Assembly (NCBI GenBank): GCA_910574455.1
Contig: CAJSYZ010000010.1
Coordinates: forward strand, 1,950,770-2,014,769
Source of the DNA: Trichaptum fuscoviolaceum
Lineage: Eukaryota > Basidiomycota > Agaricomycetes > Hymenochaetales > Trichaptaceae
Reading direction: 5' to 3'
Length of the DNA: 64,000 nt
Of the stretch, positions 50,910-63,220 are shown in pieces. Each line of letters begins with the position of its first letter. Positions within the stretch are counted from its first letter, which is position 1. Below the pieces are notes generated by a model. It did no database searches. It was not told the DNA's origin and was given only the letters and a program-made list of their open reading frames with translations. The position numbers were made by a program, and so were the translations under genes.

Positions 50910-53900
50910 ATTAGAGCTGTGCTCCGGGTGAGTCAGGTCATGTTTTCCCACGCCCTGGCCACAATTATTTATTTATTATATATTTGTTGGTTGAATTTCC
51001 TCAGGGAAGCAGAACTTTTCATTTTCGCTCATCACCACCCACCATTACACCCTCCGACACCACCATCTTACGCGTCGAGCGCGATACATTTATTTTTCTT
51101 TTGAAGAAACTAACTTATCATCTTTCGGCGCCAAGCTTACATGAAAAGTCCTGCCCTACCCTGTCTTACCCAACACTTTCGACCTTCGATTTTATACACA
51201 ACCCGGCATTTGGTACCTCGTCTAGGACACCCGTTATACATATCCACCCGCACTCGCACTCCTTTCGAGCGCACTGACATTCGCTCCCTTACTTTCGCTT
51301 CGGTCGGCCGGCACCGCTATATTTTTTGGTCCGTCCGGCTGGGAAGGTGGTGTCTAATGTCTGCGCTCACCACCTTTCGAACCGATCATCCCCGGCTTGA
51401 TTTGATTTGATTCGTCTTTGCACACGCATGCTCTCCTACCCCGTATCGGTACATCGGTATTGCACGCATTTCCGTACTCTCCAGCAATCTTTTCAATCTC
51501 AGGCCCATGCTCAACGAATCGATCGTCCGGCGACTTGATACTTTTCGTGCCATCCACCGCCGTCATCCAACAATAAATACGCACCGATAAAGCCAAATAT
51601 TATATCGATATCCGATACCGACGACACGTTATTTCTTCTCAAGCTCTAGTCTCGTCTCGTCTCGATTCTTCCAAGTTATCTCTTCAATGTGTCAACAGTC
51701 GCAAGAATCCCGTCATCCATCCCATACTCTGCATATCGCATTGCTGTCCAATTTCTCTTCTTTTTTATAGTCTGACCGTTACCCCGCTACTACTTGTCAC
51801 CTCGGTTCCTCACTCGCTATATTCGCCTTTGTATGCGTCTCTACCTGGACTGAGGACGTTCGACGAGAGGGGGAACATTGTATACGACACACCGACTGGA
51901 CTCCGCCTCCCGGGGAACAGTTTAATTTATTCGTATAATGGCGTTGCGGGGTGAAGAAGCCTGTTTGTGGTCTAGACCTATCCTGAACGGCTTCCTTACC
52001 CACTGTCACTGCGCACGCGCGTTTATACGACGACTAGACTTCACGACTCCGAACTGCATGCGCCTCGCAAGCTTTTCGGCATGTCCCACCCCATCTACCT
52101 CTTTATGCACTCCCTTTATTATATTCCCTATACTCCCTTATTTTATTACCTCGCTTTACATTTGGTGGTTTTCGCTATTACGCGAAATTTGGCTGTATTC
52201 TTTTCCTTGCGCGTTGTATATCATGTCGCTGGTCTTTCTTTGACTCCGCCTTTTTCATCCATTTTATTACGATCCTCGCTGTCGTGTTTGCATTCCCCTG
52301 TTACTGACGCAACGTGCGCGGTGTATGCGTTCGCTGCATGTCGTACACACCTCGCTCGTATAACGACCTTCAATTTCCTTTTCCCCCTCTTTTATTTCAT
52401 CCCAAACCCCCCAAATTCAATTATCGCTCTCAGCTCTGCAGTGTATTCTATCTGAGCATTCCTGTTTTGCCTCTGAACGACCGCACGGTTTTGTGTGGGA
52501 GTAATGGCGGCAGGTGTCGTTTAACTCTGGACCGGTTTATTACTTTTCCCTTCCACTTCCTTTCTCTTACTATTCTCGTGTCTTCATATACCTAGAGGCA
52601 ATTGTGCATTAGTGGAGCATATAACGTTCTTACTTCTTATTCATTCTATTTCTTTACCCTCCTCCTCATCCCCTCTCCATCCCCAATCTCCCTCCCCAAC
52701 CCATCCTTCACACCGCAACATTTTCTTCTTTGAACTCGCTGCAAACGTTCCAAGTGTATGCTATTTGTCCGTGTCGAAAGCTTACTTATTATCCGTTATT
52801 CCCGTTATTTTCTTTCTCCGTGTCATCTCTGGACGATTTCGATTCTCTGTGCCAAGATTGGAAAAGGAATCAGAAAGGGTGATTAATGTGAGTGATTTTT
52901 TCATTGTGTGTGATGCGTATTGTTTGGATTGGGGCTAATGGCTGGCGATGGTGTTCTAGAATTTTATTCCAAGATTCCTGTGGTGGATTAGCGGATTAGC
53001 CGCCGGGTCGTCGGTTCGCGGACTGGCTCGCTAGTGCGGAGCTCTGCAAAGAAGACTCGTGCTTTGTTATGCTCTCGTCCACCGACGTCGTTGGGATTTA
53101 TGTCCCCACCTCACTTCACCTTTTGCATCTCGCCAAATATCATCTCTTACACCCGTGCACACTCTTTTGCATCACGCCGATCCTTCCTATTTCCTGTTCC
53201 TCTCGTCGTTTAACCTGCAATCATCCCCGTCCAATCCCCTCGTGTTCTCAACAATCATGCCACAACTGTACGCACGAGATCGAACTTTCGGTACCGACAC
53301 ACCCCGAAAACAAAACGAGCTTGCATTGTTCGGAAGCTCGAACGTTAATATATCTATATTCCATAGACTGTCGGGATCGTGGTTAGGACCGAAAAACGAT
53401 TAGGATCGCCGTCAACTCTCGAGCTCGATTCCGATCGACGAACGCGCCTGTTCCATCCCCCCACCCCGTCACATACTACCTTTTACTCAACGCCTGTCTG
53501 TCAGCATCTCGCACGCACGCATGCTTTGAAGCCCTACTCAACTTTACGCATTCACTCGTATCAATCTCGGGTCCACAAGGCCCTCGTCATTTTGCGCAAC
53601 CCTTCGACTAAAAGCGATGCACTGCAGCTCGTTCTGCGTTCGCGAGGTGGTTTCCAGGCTTCGAACGAAACATATTACTCTGTGAAGAGTTGTCTGGACG
53701 AAGGGTCATGATTAGGGGGAGGTATCGAGTAACTGGTATGGGGTTGTGTGTGCGGATTCAGACAAGCAGAAAAAATTACATAAACTATCATCGAGTCTTA
53801 TAGTTGTCGTCCTCGTCGCTGTGTATTGTTAGCATGTTATCAAAGGATGTTGGCCTTTTCGTCTATCTGACGGATGCTTAATCGTGTTTCGTGTCTCTTT

Positions 53901-54161
53901 TCGTACATTGTACATTCATTGTACATTCGATGTTTCGATGTTCCGATGTTCGTGTTCGAATGTAGGATGGTTCTTATGATACGTAGACAGAGTTGTGTGT
54001 GTACTAGCTGCTTTGTGTATGAATAGTGGAAATGAATGTACAAGTTCTCCCCTATGTGTTGATGGATGTGTGAGTGATCGGGTGGTTTTCTGCGTATCTT
54101 TCAAAAGTGAATAGCTACAAGCTAGGTAGAGCTTGTAAAGAAATGATGACAGTTGAGGCAT
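50910..54161. other. 3.2-kb pyrimidine-rich stretch between convergent genes
   Basis: The plus strand is strongly C+T-rich from about 50990 to 53700. Open frames (51141-51410, 52081-52455, 53059-53403, 53379-53711) are low-complexity Ser/Pro/Leu translations of pyrimidine runs, with no motifs. A short GTACATTC/GATGTTCG repeat lies at about 53908-53960. This could be an unusually long 3' UTR of the Edc1-like gene or a non-coding transcript. Confidence 0.45.
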
Positions 54162-57100
54162 TCAGTTATCAGAACCAAAACCAGTCCATTCTTTCTCATT
54201 CTCTTCTGCTTTGCTCGGTTTAGGAACTTTCTTCGCGGCCTGTGTCTTCTTGGACTTGCGTCCCCCGCCGCTGAGCAGGTCGCTCCGTGCGTCACTGCGT
54301 TTGAAGCCGAGCATGCCTTGACCTGTACATGGAGGGTTCACAATAAGTCAGCTTTGGATCAATACGGGGAGAGGGTGAAGCAAATCTCACTCTCAATGGA
54401 GAGTGAAGTATACGTGATAGCCCTGTTGCAGGCGACGGGTGGGTGGATGGGAGGGTAGGTAAAGTCAAGACAAACTCACTCGTGGTCCCATCCGCGCCTA
54501 GGGCGGTATTGACGTTATCGAGCAGCTCGGAGACGACGCTCCGCGCGCCAGAGGTGATGTATTTCTTCATGACGCCGCGCGCGACGAGCGGCTGCGCGAG
54601 GAGGTGCCGCAGCTCGGCTTTCATCGCTTGTACCTCCCGGGCGTGCTTCGTGCTGGACTTGGACTGGGGTGCGTCGTCGTCGTCGTCGTCCGAAATTCTA
54701 TTGAGATTTAAGATGTAAGTTGGATAAGAGTTAGTAAGGATTTCGGAGGGTTTGGCGAGGATGGGATGAGATGTAGTTAGGGAATTAGAGGTTTAGGAAT
54801 ACAGGAAAGAGGGGGGTAGAGGAGGAATAATATGTACGCAACTTGTCGTCCATGTCAGAATCGAGGTCGATCTCCATCGCCTCGGCGGCTTCGCGCAGCC
54901 AGTTCTTCTCATGCTTCTCTTTCTTCACCTTATGCTGCGCGGCGTCGATCTTCTTCGCGAGCTGGACGCGCGCTTTCAGTTTGTCGAGGAGGTCCAGCTC
55001 GATCGGCATGTCTGGGATGTCGTTTGCGCCCACTGTGCGTGGTATGGCGTTAGTAACCAGATGTCATCGATGCAAAGTAACATGTCGGGGAAGGGATGAT
55101 CTTTCTAGAATTACAGGCAAGCGCATACCTCTATCCAGACTGCCCAGGAGCGCCCTCAATATTCTTCGCTCATCTGGCCCCGTCATGAGCAGACTGAATC
55201 CCTCGCGCGAGGCACGCGCAGTACGCCCGTTGCGGTGGATATAGACGTCTGCGGAGCGCGGGATCTGGTAGTGGATGACGTGGTCCACGGCAGGGATATC
55301 CAGCCCGCGTGCAGCGATGTCTGTTGCTAACAGGATGGCGTTCGGGGTGGATTTGAATCTGTTTTTTTTTGTAGAGTAGTTGAGAAGGTATTTTTGTGTG
55401 AGAGAGAAGAGACAGTAGGCACCGATCAAGGTTTTTCAGTCGTTGTCTCTGCTGCAATTGCGAGTGTAGCGGATAGGCTTTCAGCTGGAGCTCTTCCATC
55501 AGGGGCAACAATCTGCGTATTCCGTCGATGGAGGAGAGGAACACCAGTGAGCGGCCGGGGTATCGGAGTAGGAAATAATACAGATAGACATCCTGTGCAT
55601 TGCAAAGCGTTCAAAGCCAATTCTTGTTATTACGGTAATTAGAGAATGCAAATCATACCTTGTCGGCACTCAGACACTCGATCTGGCTTTCCTTGAGCGT
55701 TGAGACGACGCCACCTTCAGGACTCAGGTCAATGACCTCGGGTTCGGGGTCTCGGAAATCGAGTTTGAGGAGTAGCTCGTCTGTTGATATGTAGAAGACG
55801 CGAAAAATAGTAGATTTGCTGACGGTGAGAAACATATCTTGGAGTCGCAAGAGAGACATCAAAAGCGCACCTAAAGTAGTCTCCGGCCTCCCATTTCCTT
55901 TCCGTTTGCCGTTGCTCTGTTTCATGCGTTTCCGTCTCTTCAGATTCTGCTGCAGATCACGGCTAAGAGTTGCGGAGAAGACGAAGGTTTGCATCTGTTC
56001 CCCTGTCTTTTCCGTGGCAGAGTCGGGTTGATTTTCTTGTACTTCTTGACCTTGCACTTCAGTGTCATCGATCTCCACCTTACCCGCTCCAGTCAAGTGA
56101 GTAAAGTTGGGGTCGGTGTCGTCCTGTCTGTTGGGTAGCACATGTCATAAGCGAGACATCGAGATCAGAAATGCATTGAGAGAAGAAAACGCAGCAATAC
56201 GTACTGGAACGCTCTACTCGTTAATCTCACGATGTTATCCAGCTCTGCGAAATGGCCAGTCTCGATCATCCGGTCCGCTTCATCCAGAACGAGGAACTTA
56301 AGACTCTTAATCTGAGCTCCAAATTCATCGTCCTTCGCACCAATAAAAGACTGGTATTAGTGCTACTGCGATATTGAACGCCTGAGTCAGGCCGAGAGAT
56401 TCAGACACACCTCTTCCAGCAAATCCCATAACCGTCCAGGCGTGGCGACGACAATATCAACTCCACGGTCGATGAGGCGGCGTTGTTTTTGCGCGGCCAT
56501 ACCTCCGACTACCGTCGCTATGCTAACTCTCGGAGGACCATTCGGCTTCGAGTTCGATGCTTCCCCATTCTTAGGAGCATCATCGATACACGCTTTTAGA
56601 TGCGAGGCAACTTGCAATGCGAGCTCGCGTGTGGGAGCAAGGATGAGTGCCTTGATTCGACGCTTTTGCTTTTTCTCGGCCTTGCTCGTAGGCTGGTGTG
56701 ATAGGAGATAGTGTAGGATCGGAAGTCCGTATGCCAAAGTCTTTCCGGATCCCTGTTACAACGGATGAAACATTTCGTAGTACAAGATGAGCAATCGGTA
56801 AGCTTTAGCATAAATGTCCAGGAAGGCTCACAGTTTGCGCAACGCCAATAACGTCCTTCCCTTGCAGAGCAGGCAGAAGAGCAGCAGATTGGATGGGCGT
56901 AGGTGTCGTAAAGTTCTGTTTGTGTACGGCGGAGAGCAAATGAGGATGAAGGGGGAAGGGAGACCAGTTTGGTAGCAAGGTCTTAACTGGATTGTGTATT
57001 TGCAAGCTGTAAGATACAAATGAGTGAATAAGAGTCTGAGAAGCTCACCATCGACGTCATCATCTTCGCTTTCCTCTTCCTCCAACTCATTTTCAGCAGG

Positions 57101-57433
57101 AGCATCTGCTTCATCTGCTTCAGAAGAGCCGTCATCGTCCTTCTCGTCCTCTCCCTCAAGAGACAAAGCATCGTCTTCTTCTGCAACAACCTTGAGCTTA
57201 GCGATACGCCCATTCGCTGTCTCTTCATATATAACTTCAACGCCGTCCACCTCTTCCAGCTCTAGCACACCATCATCTCCTTCAAAGCCCGTTCCATTTG
57301 GCCGGGAGACTGTTCGCCAAGGCAGATCATTGAATGAGTTCACTTCCTTCCTCTGCTTCTTCCTGGACACGAGTTTCGAATTTGAATAATGTTTTCGCTT
57401 TAGCGATGATTTTCTTGCTGGAAGTATAGCCAT
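54162..57433 (-). CDS. MAK5: ATP-dependent RNA helicase Mak5 (DEAD-box, ribosome biogenesis)
   Basis: Nucleolar DEAD-box helicase needed for 60S subunit maturation (DDX24/Mak5 family). ATG at 57433. The N-terminus is basic ([20 protein letters not shown]) and then highly acidic ([18 protein letters not shown]). The Q motif region is [20 protein letters not shown]; Walker A is AQTGSGKT across an intron near 56755-56830; motif Ia is [12 protein letters not shown], and GG is VVGGMAAQ; motif Ib is [13 protein letters not shown]; motif II is [14 protein letters not shown]; motif III is [11 protein letters not shown]. The C-lobe has [20 protein letters not shown] and motif [17 protein letters not shown]. 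An insertion between motifs II and III ([15 protein letters not shown]) is typical of Mak5. The tail is Lys-rich and ends EWTGFGSDN before TGA at 54162. All catalytic motifs are intact. Confidence 0.92.
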
Positions 57434-58181
57434 CGCAGAGGAAGGTTTTAGTTTTGAGCAGAGTCCGGCTGTAAAATTCCTTATGTGTTCTAAACTTAGA
57501 CTTCAAGTTCGCCCGGGCTCGAAGCTGTTTCGCACGCCGATACTCTTTCTAACCTCCACCGTCAACACAAATCATAGCGATGCAACTATAAGTATTTCTT
57601 GCTGCTGGCTTGATACTGATACGACACATCTTAAACGATAACATTGAGAAACGTTCCTCTTCTCTATGGCACAAGATATCCAGTATTTTAGCCGGTTGCA
57701 AGTCCTCGGGACACGTGCCCTTCATCCTTGGTCTATCTTTCGCCTGAACGCATGCTCGACTTCTCTGACGGCTTTGGGGCTCGTATGGCGCGGTCTCAGT
57801 GCCTTCTCCCGAGATTGGCTGCATAAAGATTGCATTGAATACAATCTCGGGCTTCGGATTTACACAACACCCAATCTCTACTCCTCGAGTACGAACGTGC
57901 TTGCAAAAGAGATCATGATGCGTCTTTGACTGCAGACATTGCAAACAAGACGGTTTGAGTTACTTGTGATGGTGCTTATTCTGGATAGTAATCTTAGATC
58001 AACGCTGGCCTCGCCATGGATGCGGTGGCGACGGTACGGAGACACGGGAAGCCACGCAGTGAGGTTGTCAGCGTTGCCGAAAACTCATGCAATATAAAAG
58101 GCGCAAAAGATCCTTCACCGTATTGTTGCTAAGACCTGATCTAGTCTCTGCTCTCTGGCCAAAATAAGTCAGTGTGCAAGC
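57434..58181. other. Divergent intergenic region (MAK5/PhoD copy 2)
   Basis: This contains the MAK5 promoter and the PhoD copy 2 promoter with a good TATA box. Frames at 57549-57944 (minus) and 57666-57929 (plus) have no recognisable motif. Confidence 0.45.
58093..58100 (+). promoter_or_regulatory. TATA box of PhoD copy 2
   Basis: TATAAAAG 82 nt upstream of the ATG at 58182, at ideal spacing for a fungal core promoter. Confidence 0.6.
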
Positions 58182-61014
58182 ATGCTAAAGACGGTGTACA
58201 CTTTGGTCGCTCTGGCCGTGGTCTATACCGTCGCTGCGAACCCTCTTGATACAAACTTGGCGTACCGAAGCCCGTTTATCGACAAGCCTCATGTAAGTCT
58301 GCGCGAATCGTTCTTCAGCTGAATCGTGTATCTAATACATTGTGACCCAGCTCGGTTACGATACCCGATTCATCCATGCGCGTCTAGCCAAACGCGAACT
58401 TCCCGTCGAAGACGCAGATAAATTCACCGACGAGCACTATCCGACATGGTATGGGGCTGACTTTAGCAATGTAAGTGGGTTCGCACGAGTAATGAAAATC
58501 TGCTCTCACCTGAAATTTTCAGTCGCCCTTCGTCTACACTGGTGGGATCAACTTCACACACGGTGTTGCTTCCGGTGACCCTTTCTCTACGTCCGTTCTT
58601 CTGTGGACCCGCGCAGCTCCGTCATCTTCCTCCCAGCCGCCAGACCAGTCTGTTCCGATCTGCGTCTCCTTCTCGATCTTTTCCAATCAAGAACTCAAGG
58701 GAAAGCCTGTAGATTCCGGCGAAGCGTTCACCAGTTATGATGTAGATTGGACAGTGAAACTGGAAGCTACGGGATTGAAGCCGGACACTGTTTACTGGTA
58801 TCGCTTTGCGGACTGCTCAAACTCTGATAGTATCAGCGACACCGGAAGGACGCGGACTCTCGCAAGCCCTGACAGTAAGTGTTTAGTTTGCCATAAGATT
58901 GTGCCCTTTACACTCAATCCTCGTCCCCTTGGTGCCGCGTTTTCCATTATTTTGCGTAGCTCCTGCAAACCAAGTCAACGGTGGAAAGCCGCTCACTTTT
59001 GCAGTATTCTCGTGCTCGAACTACCCGTTTGGATTCTTCAACGCCTATGCCTTCGCGTCGCACAACACGTCTGCGGATGTCTTTGTTCATTTGGGAGATT
59101 ACGTGAGTAGAGGGCTCCAACTACATTCGTCTTTATTCAGAGCTGACATTAACTCGCGCCTGCTTAGATCTACGAGTATGCTGACGGCGTGTGTGAGTAT
59201 TTGAAAAGTTATGAACTTGTTGTATGAGTCTGTCTGAACTAAAATATGGCATTGTCTTCCGAACTTGAAGACGGGAATGGGTGTGTATACGTAATCTCAT
59301 ACGGACCACCATGTTCGCTGACTTATGCCCGGTGAAAGAACGGCTATTGACCGCATCCTCTCCGACCGCGAGCTCGCAACAATCACAGACTACAGGACCC
59401 GCCTAGCTCTGTATCGAACCGACTCTGGCCTGCGTGAGGCGCATCAAAACCATCCTTGGATCACGGTATGGTACGTCATATAATTAAGTCAGCTTCATGT
59501 ACTCGACTTCAGCTCATCCCGGCCATTCACCCTTAGGGACGACCATGAAATCGCAGATAACACATGGAAAGCAGGCTCGGCCGACTCGAACGACACTGCC
59601 GCTGGGTGCGCGTACAGCCCGTCCGGAACGTGCTTCACGGACCGCAAACTCTCTGGCGTACGTGCGTACCACGAGTGGATGCCCATCCGCCAGGTCGTGA
59701 GCGACGATACCTTACGGATTTGGAGGAATTTTCAGATTGGGAAACTTATGGTATGTATGTCTCAATCGCTCTTAGGAAATTAACTTGCGACTGATGGGCG
59801 AGCACTCGAACAGGACTTGACTATGCTTGATACAAGTACGTTCTTTGTCTCTGTTTCGTTGTGTATTCAGGCAGTTATGCCCTTCAACCCACAGGACAGT
59901 ACGACCGTGATCTGACGGATGTCTACTACAACACCGATTACGTGAACACGGTTTCATCGTACAGAAATAGGTCGATCATGGGATTCGAGCAGGAGAATTG
60001 TATGCACAATTGTTTTAATAACAGTGTTAAAGATGACTGAACTGTTTTGTTCATTAGGGTTCCTCGGCACACTCAAGGAATCACAGGCTAGAAAAGCAAT
60101 TTGGCGAGTAATCGGGTGAGTCTACTGCTTCGTTCATTGGGCCTTAATTGGAATATCGCTGATCTACTATGTAGACAACAGATCGTATTCACCCAGCTTA
60201 ACGAAGGGGGCGTATGTAGGTACCAATATATTGTATTCACAGGTATATACTGAGTGATCGTATTTGATAGTCGATCTTGATGCCTGGGACGGCTACAGAG
60301 CCAATCGTTTGCGCGTACTCGACTTCCTGTACAACAACAGCATCGACAATTCCATCATCCTGTCTGGAGATAGTCACGCGAACTGGGTGTCCGACCTTGC
60401 CAGTACGTGATTCTTTCACTGCGTAATAACGATGAATTAAATTACTGTAACGCGACGTACAGTTCCCAATGATACGACAACGTACAACTCATCGACCGGA
60501 CACGGTGCAATAGGCGTTGAATTCGGCGGCACGGCAGTCTCTTCTCCTTCACCTTTCGGTGCAGGGATCACTCCCGGTCCTGCGGATGAGCTGAGCCAGA
60601 AACTGGTTCAGCTCAATCCGGACTTGCAGTGGAGCGAGGGTAGTTATCGTGGATTTTACACGCTGGAAGTCTCGACGAAGAACGTGACGGCAACCTACTA
60701 TGCGATGCGGAATTTGAGTGAGTGTACCATTATGTTCCCTTCAACCTTCATCTTTTGGTCTCCTTCTTTATGGAATGGTAGTGATACTTGGAGCTTGCGC
60801 TGATTGCTTTTCTTTCACCCTTAAAAGGTACGCCGAACTTAGACGGCTTTGCATCTGCGAAATTCGTAGTCCTCCCCGGTAAGCTCTTTGATCTAAGGCA
60901 TGCAACCGCAAACAGAGTAAACACTTACCCCTCTCAGGTCAAAATAGGTTAAGCAGGCCAGTTGCAGGAGGCTCAGTCGCAGCAGGCGCTTTGAGGAACG
61001 GTACACATAACTGA
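58182..61014 (+). CDS. Secreted PhoD-like phosphatase, copy 2
   Basis: Paralogue of the gene at 39496-42277. ATG at 58182 gives the signal peptide MLKTVYTLVALAVVYTVAA. The order of conserved segments is the same: LAYRSPFIDKPH, LGYDTRFIHARLAKREL, GINFTHGVASGDPFSTSVLL, YWYRFADCSNSDSISDTG, VFSCSNYPFGFFNAYAF, VFVHLGDYIYEYADG, WDDHEIADNTWKAG, RAYHEWMPIRQVVSDDTLRI, DLTMLDTRQYDRDLTDVYYN, DAWDGYRANRLRVLDFLYNN, ILSGDSHANWVSDL and GFYTLEVSTKNVTATYYAMR. The last exon reads QNRLSRPVAGGSVAAGALRN and ends at TGA 61012-61014. Catalytic and metal-binding residues are preserved. About a dozen short introns are implied. It is divergently placed from MAK5. Two differing phosphatases may serve different phosphate conditions; this is inference. 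Confidence 0.88.
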
Positions 61015-61110
61015 GTGGATACACTCTATACGCATGGAAGGTATGGAATGCCAAGCAGAGAAGAGGGTGACAATTGAACCCCCTCGTTGGTAAAACCTCA
61101 AAACTCGTAA

Positions 61111-61204
61111 TTCCCGCTACCCCTTGGGTAGCTGGGTATTCTTAGGGTATGCAACTGTCTGTTTTTACCGCCAAAACTCATTTGGTCACGTGAAATTGCT
61201 TTAT
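61111..61204 (+). repeat. 94-bp direct repeat, left copy
   Basis: Same length as the copy at 62732-62825, with 80 of 94 positions identical by my count and the first 45 identical without a gap. It includes a short hairpin, CTACCC-CTT-GGGTAG, three closely spaced GGGTA motifs and a CACGTG palindrome. The structure suggests a terminal or subterminal repeat of a mobile element. Confidence 0.75.
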
Positions 61205-62731
61205 TTGGGGGGTCCTTGGATATATATGGGCAGATTTCGATATATAAGTCTATTTCACTCACATGACATTGACAAAGATGTATATCTTATGTAAAGTAAT
61301 GTCTCGGAACAACCCGAGACACCGACGCGTCGCTCGCAGTCCTCGCCGTCGTCGCCAACGCTTCACGTTCGTCTTCTCTGTCGTCTTCAGCAGCGAGACA
61401 TGTCTTCGCTATCGCAATGAAACGGCCAATTGCAGGCGCTTTCTCAAAGCCAAAGTTAGAATGGTATACAGGGTACGTAAACATGAAATTCACAATTGAT
61501 CAGCCACTTATATCCAGTCGCACTGGCACAAGGTAACCAACGCTTCACTGCATAGCCGGGCATGCAAACGGGGCCTGGGTATACGAGGTTGCCGCCGATC
61601 TCTCCATCCCAGCAATCGTCCGAAGACCTATTTTATATGATTTTAAAAGCATGTTTCCCCGCCACAGAGAGCGCTTTCCCCAGGAGGTTCAGCTCTGCAT
61701 TTCTGCGAAACCGGGCATGCAGACGTGGCTTGGAAGTACGGAGTGGCCACCATTTGGGTAAGCTGCCCTGGGACCGACGGCCGTCTTTCGGGAACGCTTG
61801 CCGCGGTGCAGAGGGCGGCATTGCTGCCCACCATGACGGCGTACAGGCGCGACGTGCCCGGAGGCTGAAGTTCCCAGTACGGGTCCCTAGGAAAGTGCGA
61901 ACACACTGATGTCGAGAGCAGTGGCGAGACTCGGTGGCTGGACTACCTTCTCGCTTTCGACGGCAGCGGACGAGGCTGCTGTGGACACTTGAATCCGTGA
62001 AATCCTTATCGCGGGCTTTCCCACTGTGTTGACGGCGGCTCTTCCTGCTCACCACGAGCAAGACTTGAAGACGGCCGCCCTTCCCGCCTCCAAGACAACG
62101 ACCGGGGTGCCGTTGATGAGTGGGTTGCTGGAGGCTGTTCTTGCTGACTGGGAGAATGGGGTGGAAATGCATGGCTGTCCTGGACGGCGCTGGGGTGGAT
62201 GCTCCTCCCACTGCTGCTGGCTTCGCTCTTTACACCGCGCCTCGTAGCCGTTGTATGTGCGGCTCGGGAAACCGCACTCAGGGAGGGCGCAGTCGTTGGG
62301 TAGGACGGCGATAGGCGCGTGGCCGTATTGTGCACCGGACTGGATTGCGTATGTTTGGGTAAGCGAGGGCGTGGACAGGAAGGTGGACCTGTGGCTGCTC
62401 AGGCGGGTAAGGCAGTACAGGCGCCGAGGACCCGTTGTCCCGCTCTACTGCGACCACTTGAATCTACCTTCCAATTTTGAGGCCATCTGTGGTGATTTGA
62501 TCAGGCTTGCCCGTGACCAGTGCACTGGTGACAGTCGTGGCATTGTTTTGGTTGCTGGGGGCGACATCTATTTTACATGACACCTCGCAGTCGAAGTCCT
62601 CAAAGGATTTGAATGTACAGATAGTAATAGACTTCTGTATGTAAAATGATTTTTTTCTTTCCATAACACTTCCATACCCAACTCCGGGTAGCGGGCTCTG
62701 CTGTGAGGAACTCACAGCCACTAACTGCTTG

Positions 62732-62825
62732 TTCCCGCTACCCCTTGGGTAGCTGGGTATTCTTAGGGTATGCAACCGTGTCCAGCGCCTGCCAAAAGTC
62801 AAATGGTCACGTGAAATTGCCTTAT
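62732..62825 (+). repeat. 94-bp direct repeat, right copy
   Basis: Second copy of the repeat at 61111-61204, same orientation, starting 1,621 bp to the right of the left copy. The hairpin, GGGTA motifs and CACGTG are conserved; most differences fall in the middle third. Confidence 0.75.
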
Positions 62826-63220
62826 ATGTTAAACCTGCCTACATCAGGGAAACTACTTTCTGCTGAAAGTGACTTAAGTGTTACTTAAACGTCCTGAGAG
62901 ACTGAAGTCTTAAATAAGGCAAGCTTTACTTATTCATGCATGTCCTCCCATTATTCAGGACAAGTTGGCTGAAATAAGTGCGGGCTGGCTTAAATAAGGA
63001 AAGATGGCTGAATCAGTGCTCTAAGTGTTTCAGGCATTCTGCACCCCAGTGCTCCAGTGTATCATCCTTTAATTACAGCAGTAGACAAGTGTTGTAAGAC
63101 AAATTGCAGTGCTCAAGAGTCTAAGTGCATAAGAACGTTCCAAGTATTTCATTGCATCAGAAATATATAAGACAACATTATGTAGCTATCAGTGCCTCAG
63201 CGTTCAAGTACATCAGTCAT

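Larger units (their letters stand above)
61015..63220. other. Repeat-bounded region, no certain gene
   Basis: This contains two 94-bp direct repeats (separate entries) and, between them, a GC-rich island at 61560-62460. On the minus strand an open stretch at about 61990-62390 reads YAIQSGAQYGHAPIAVLPND and then CALPECGFPSRTYNGYEARC, with cysteine pairs, and ends at a TGGTGAGC donor. A second open stretch follows at 61643-61906. This may be a spliced gene or a relic. From 62880 to 63010 variants of CTTAAATAAGG recur several times. Confidence 0.4.

Noticed and set aside
51141..53711. Series of plus-strand open frames
   Set aside because: They are low-complexity translations of pyrimidine runs, with no motif, conserved start or splice structure.
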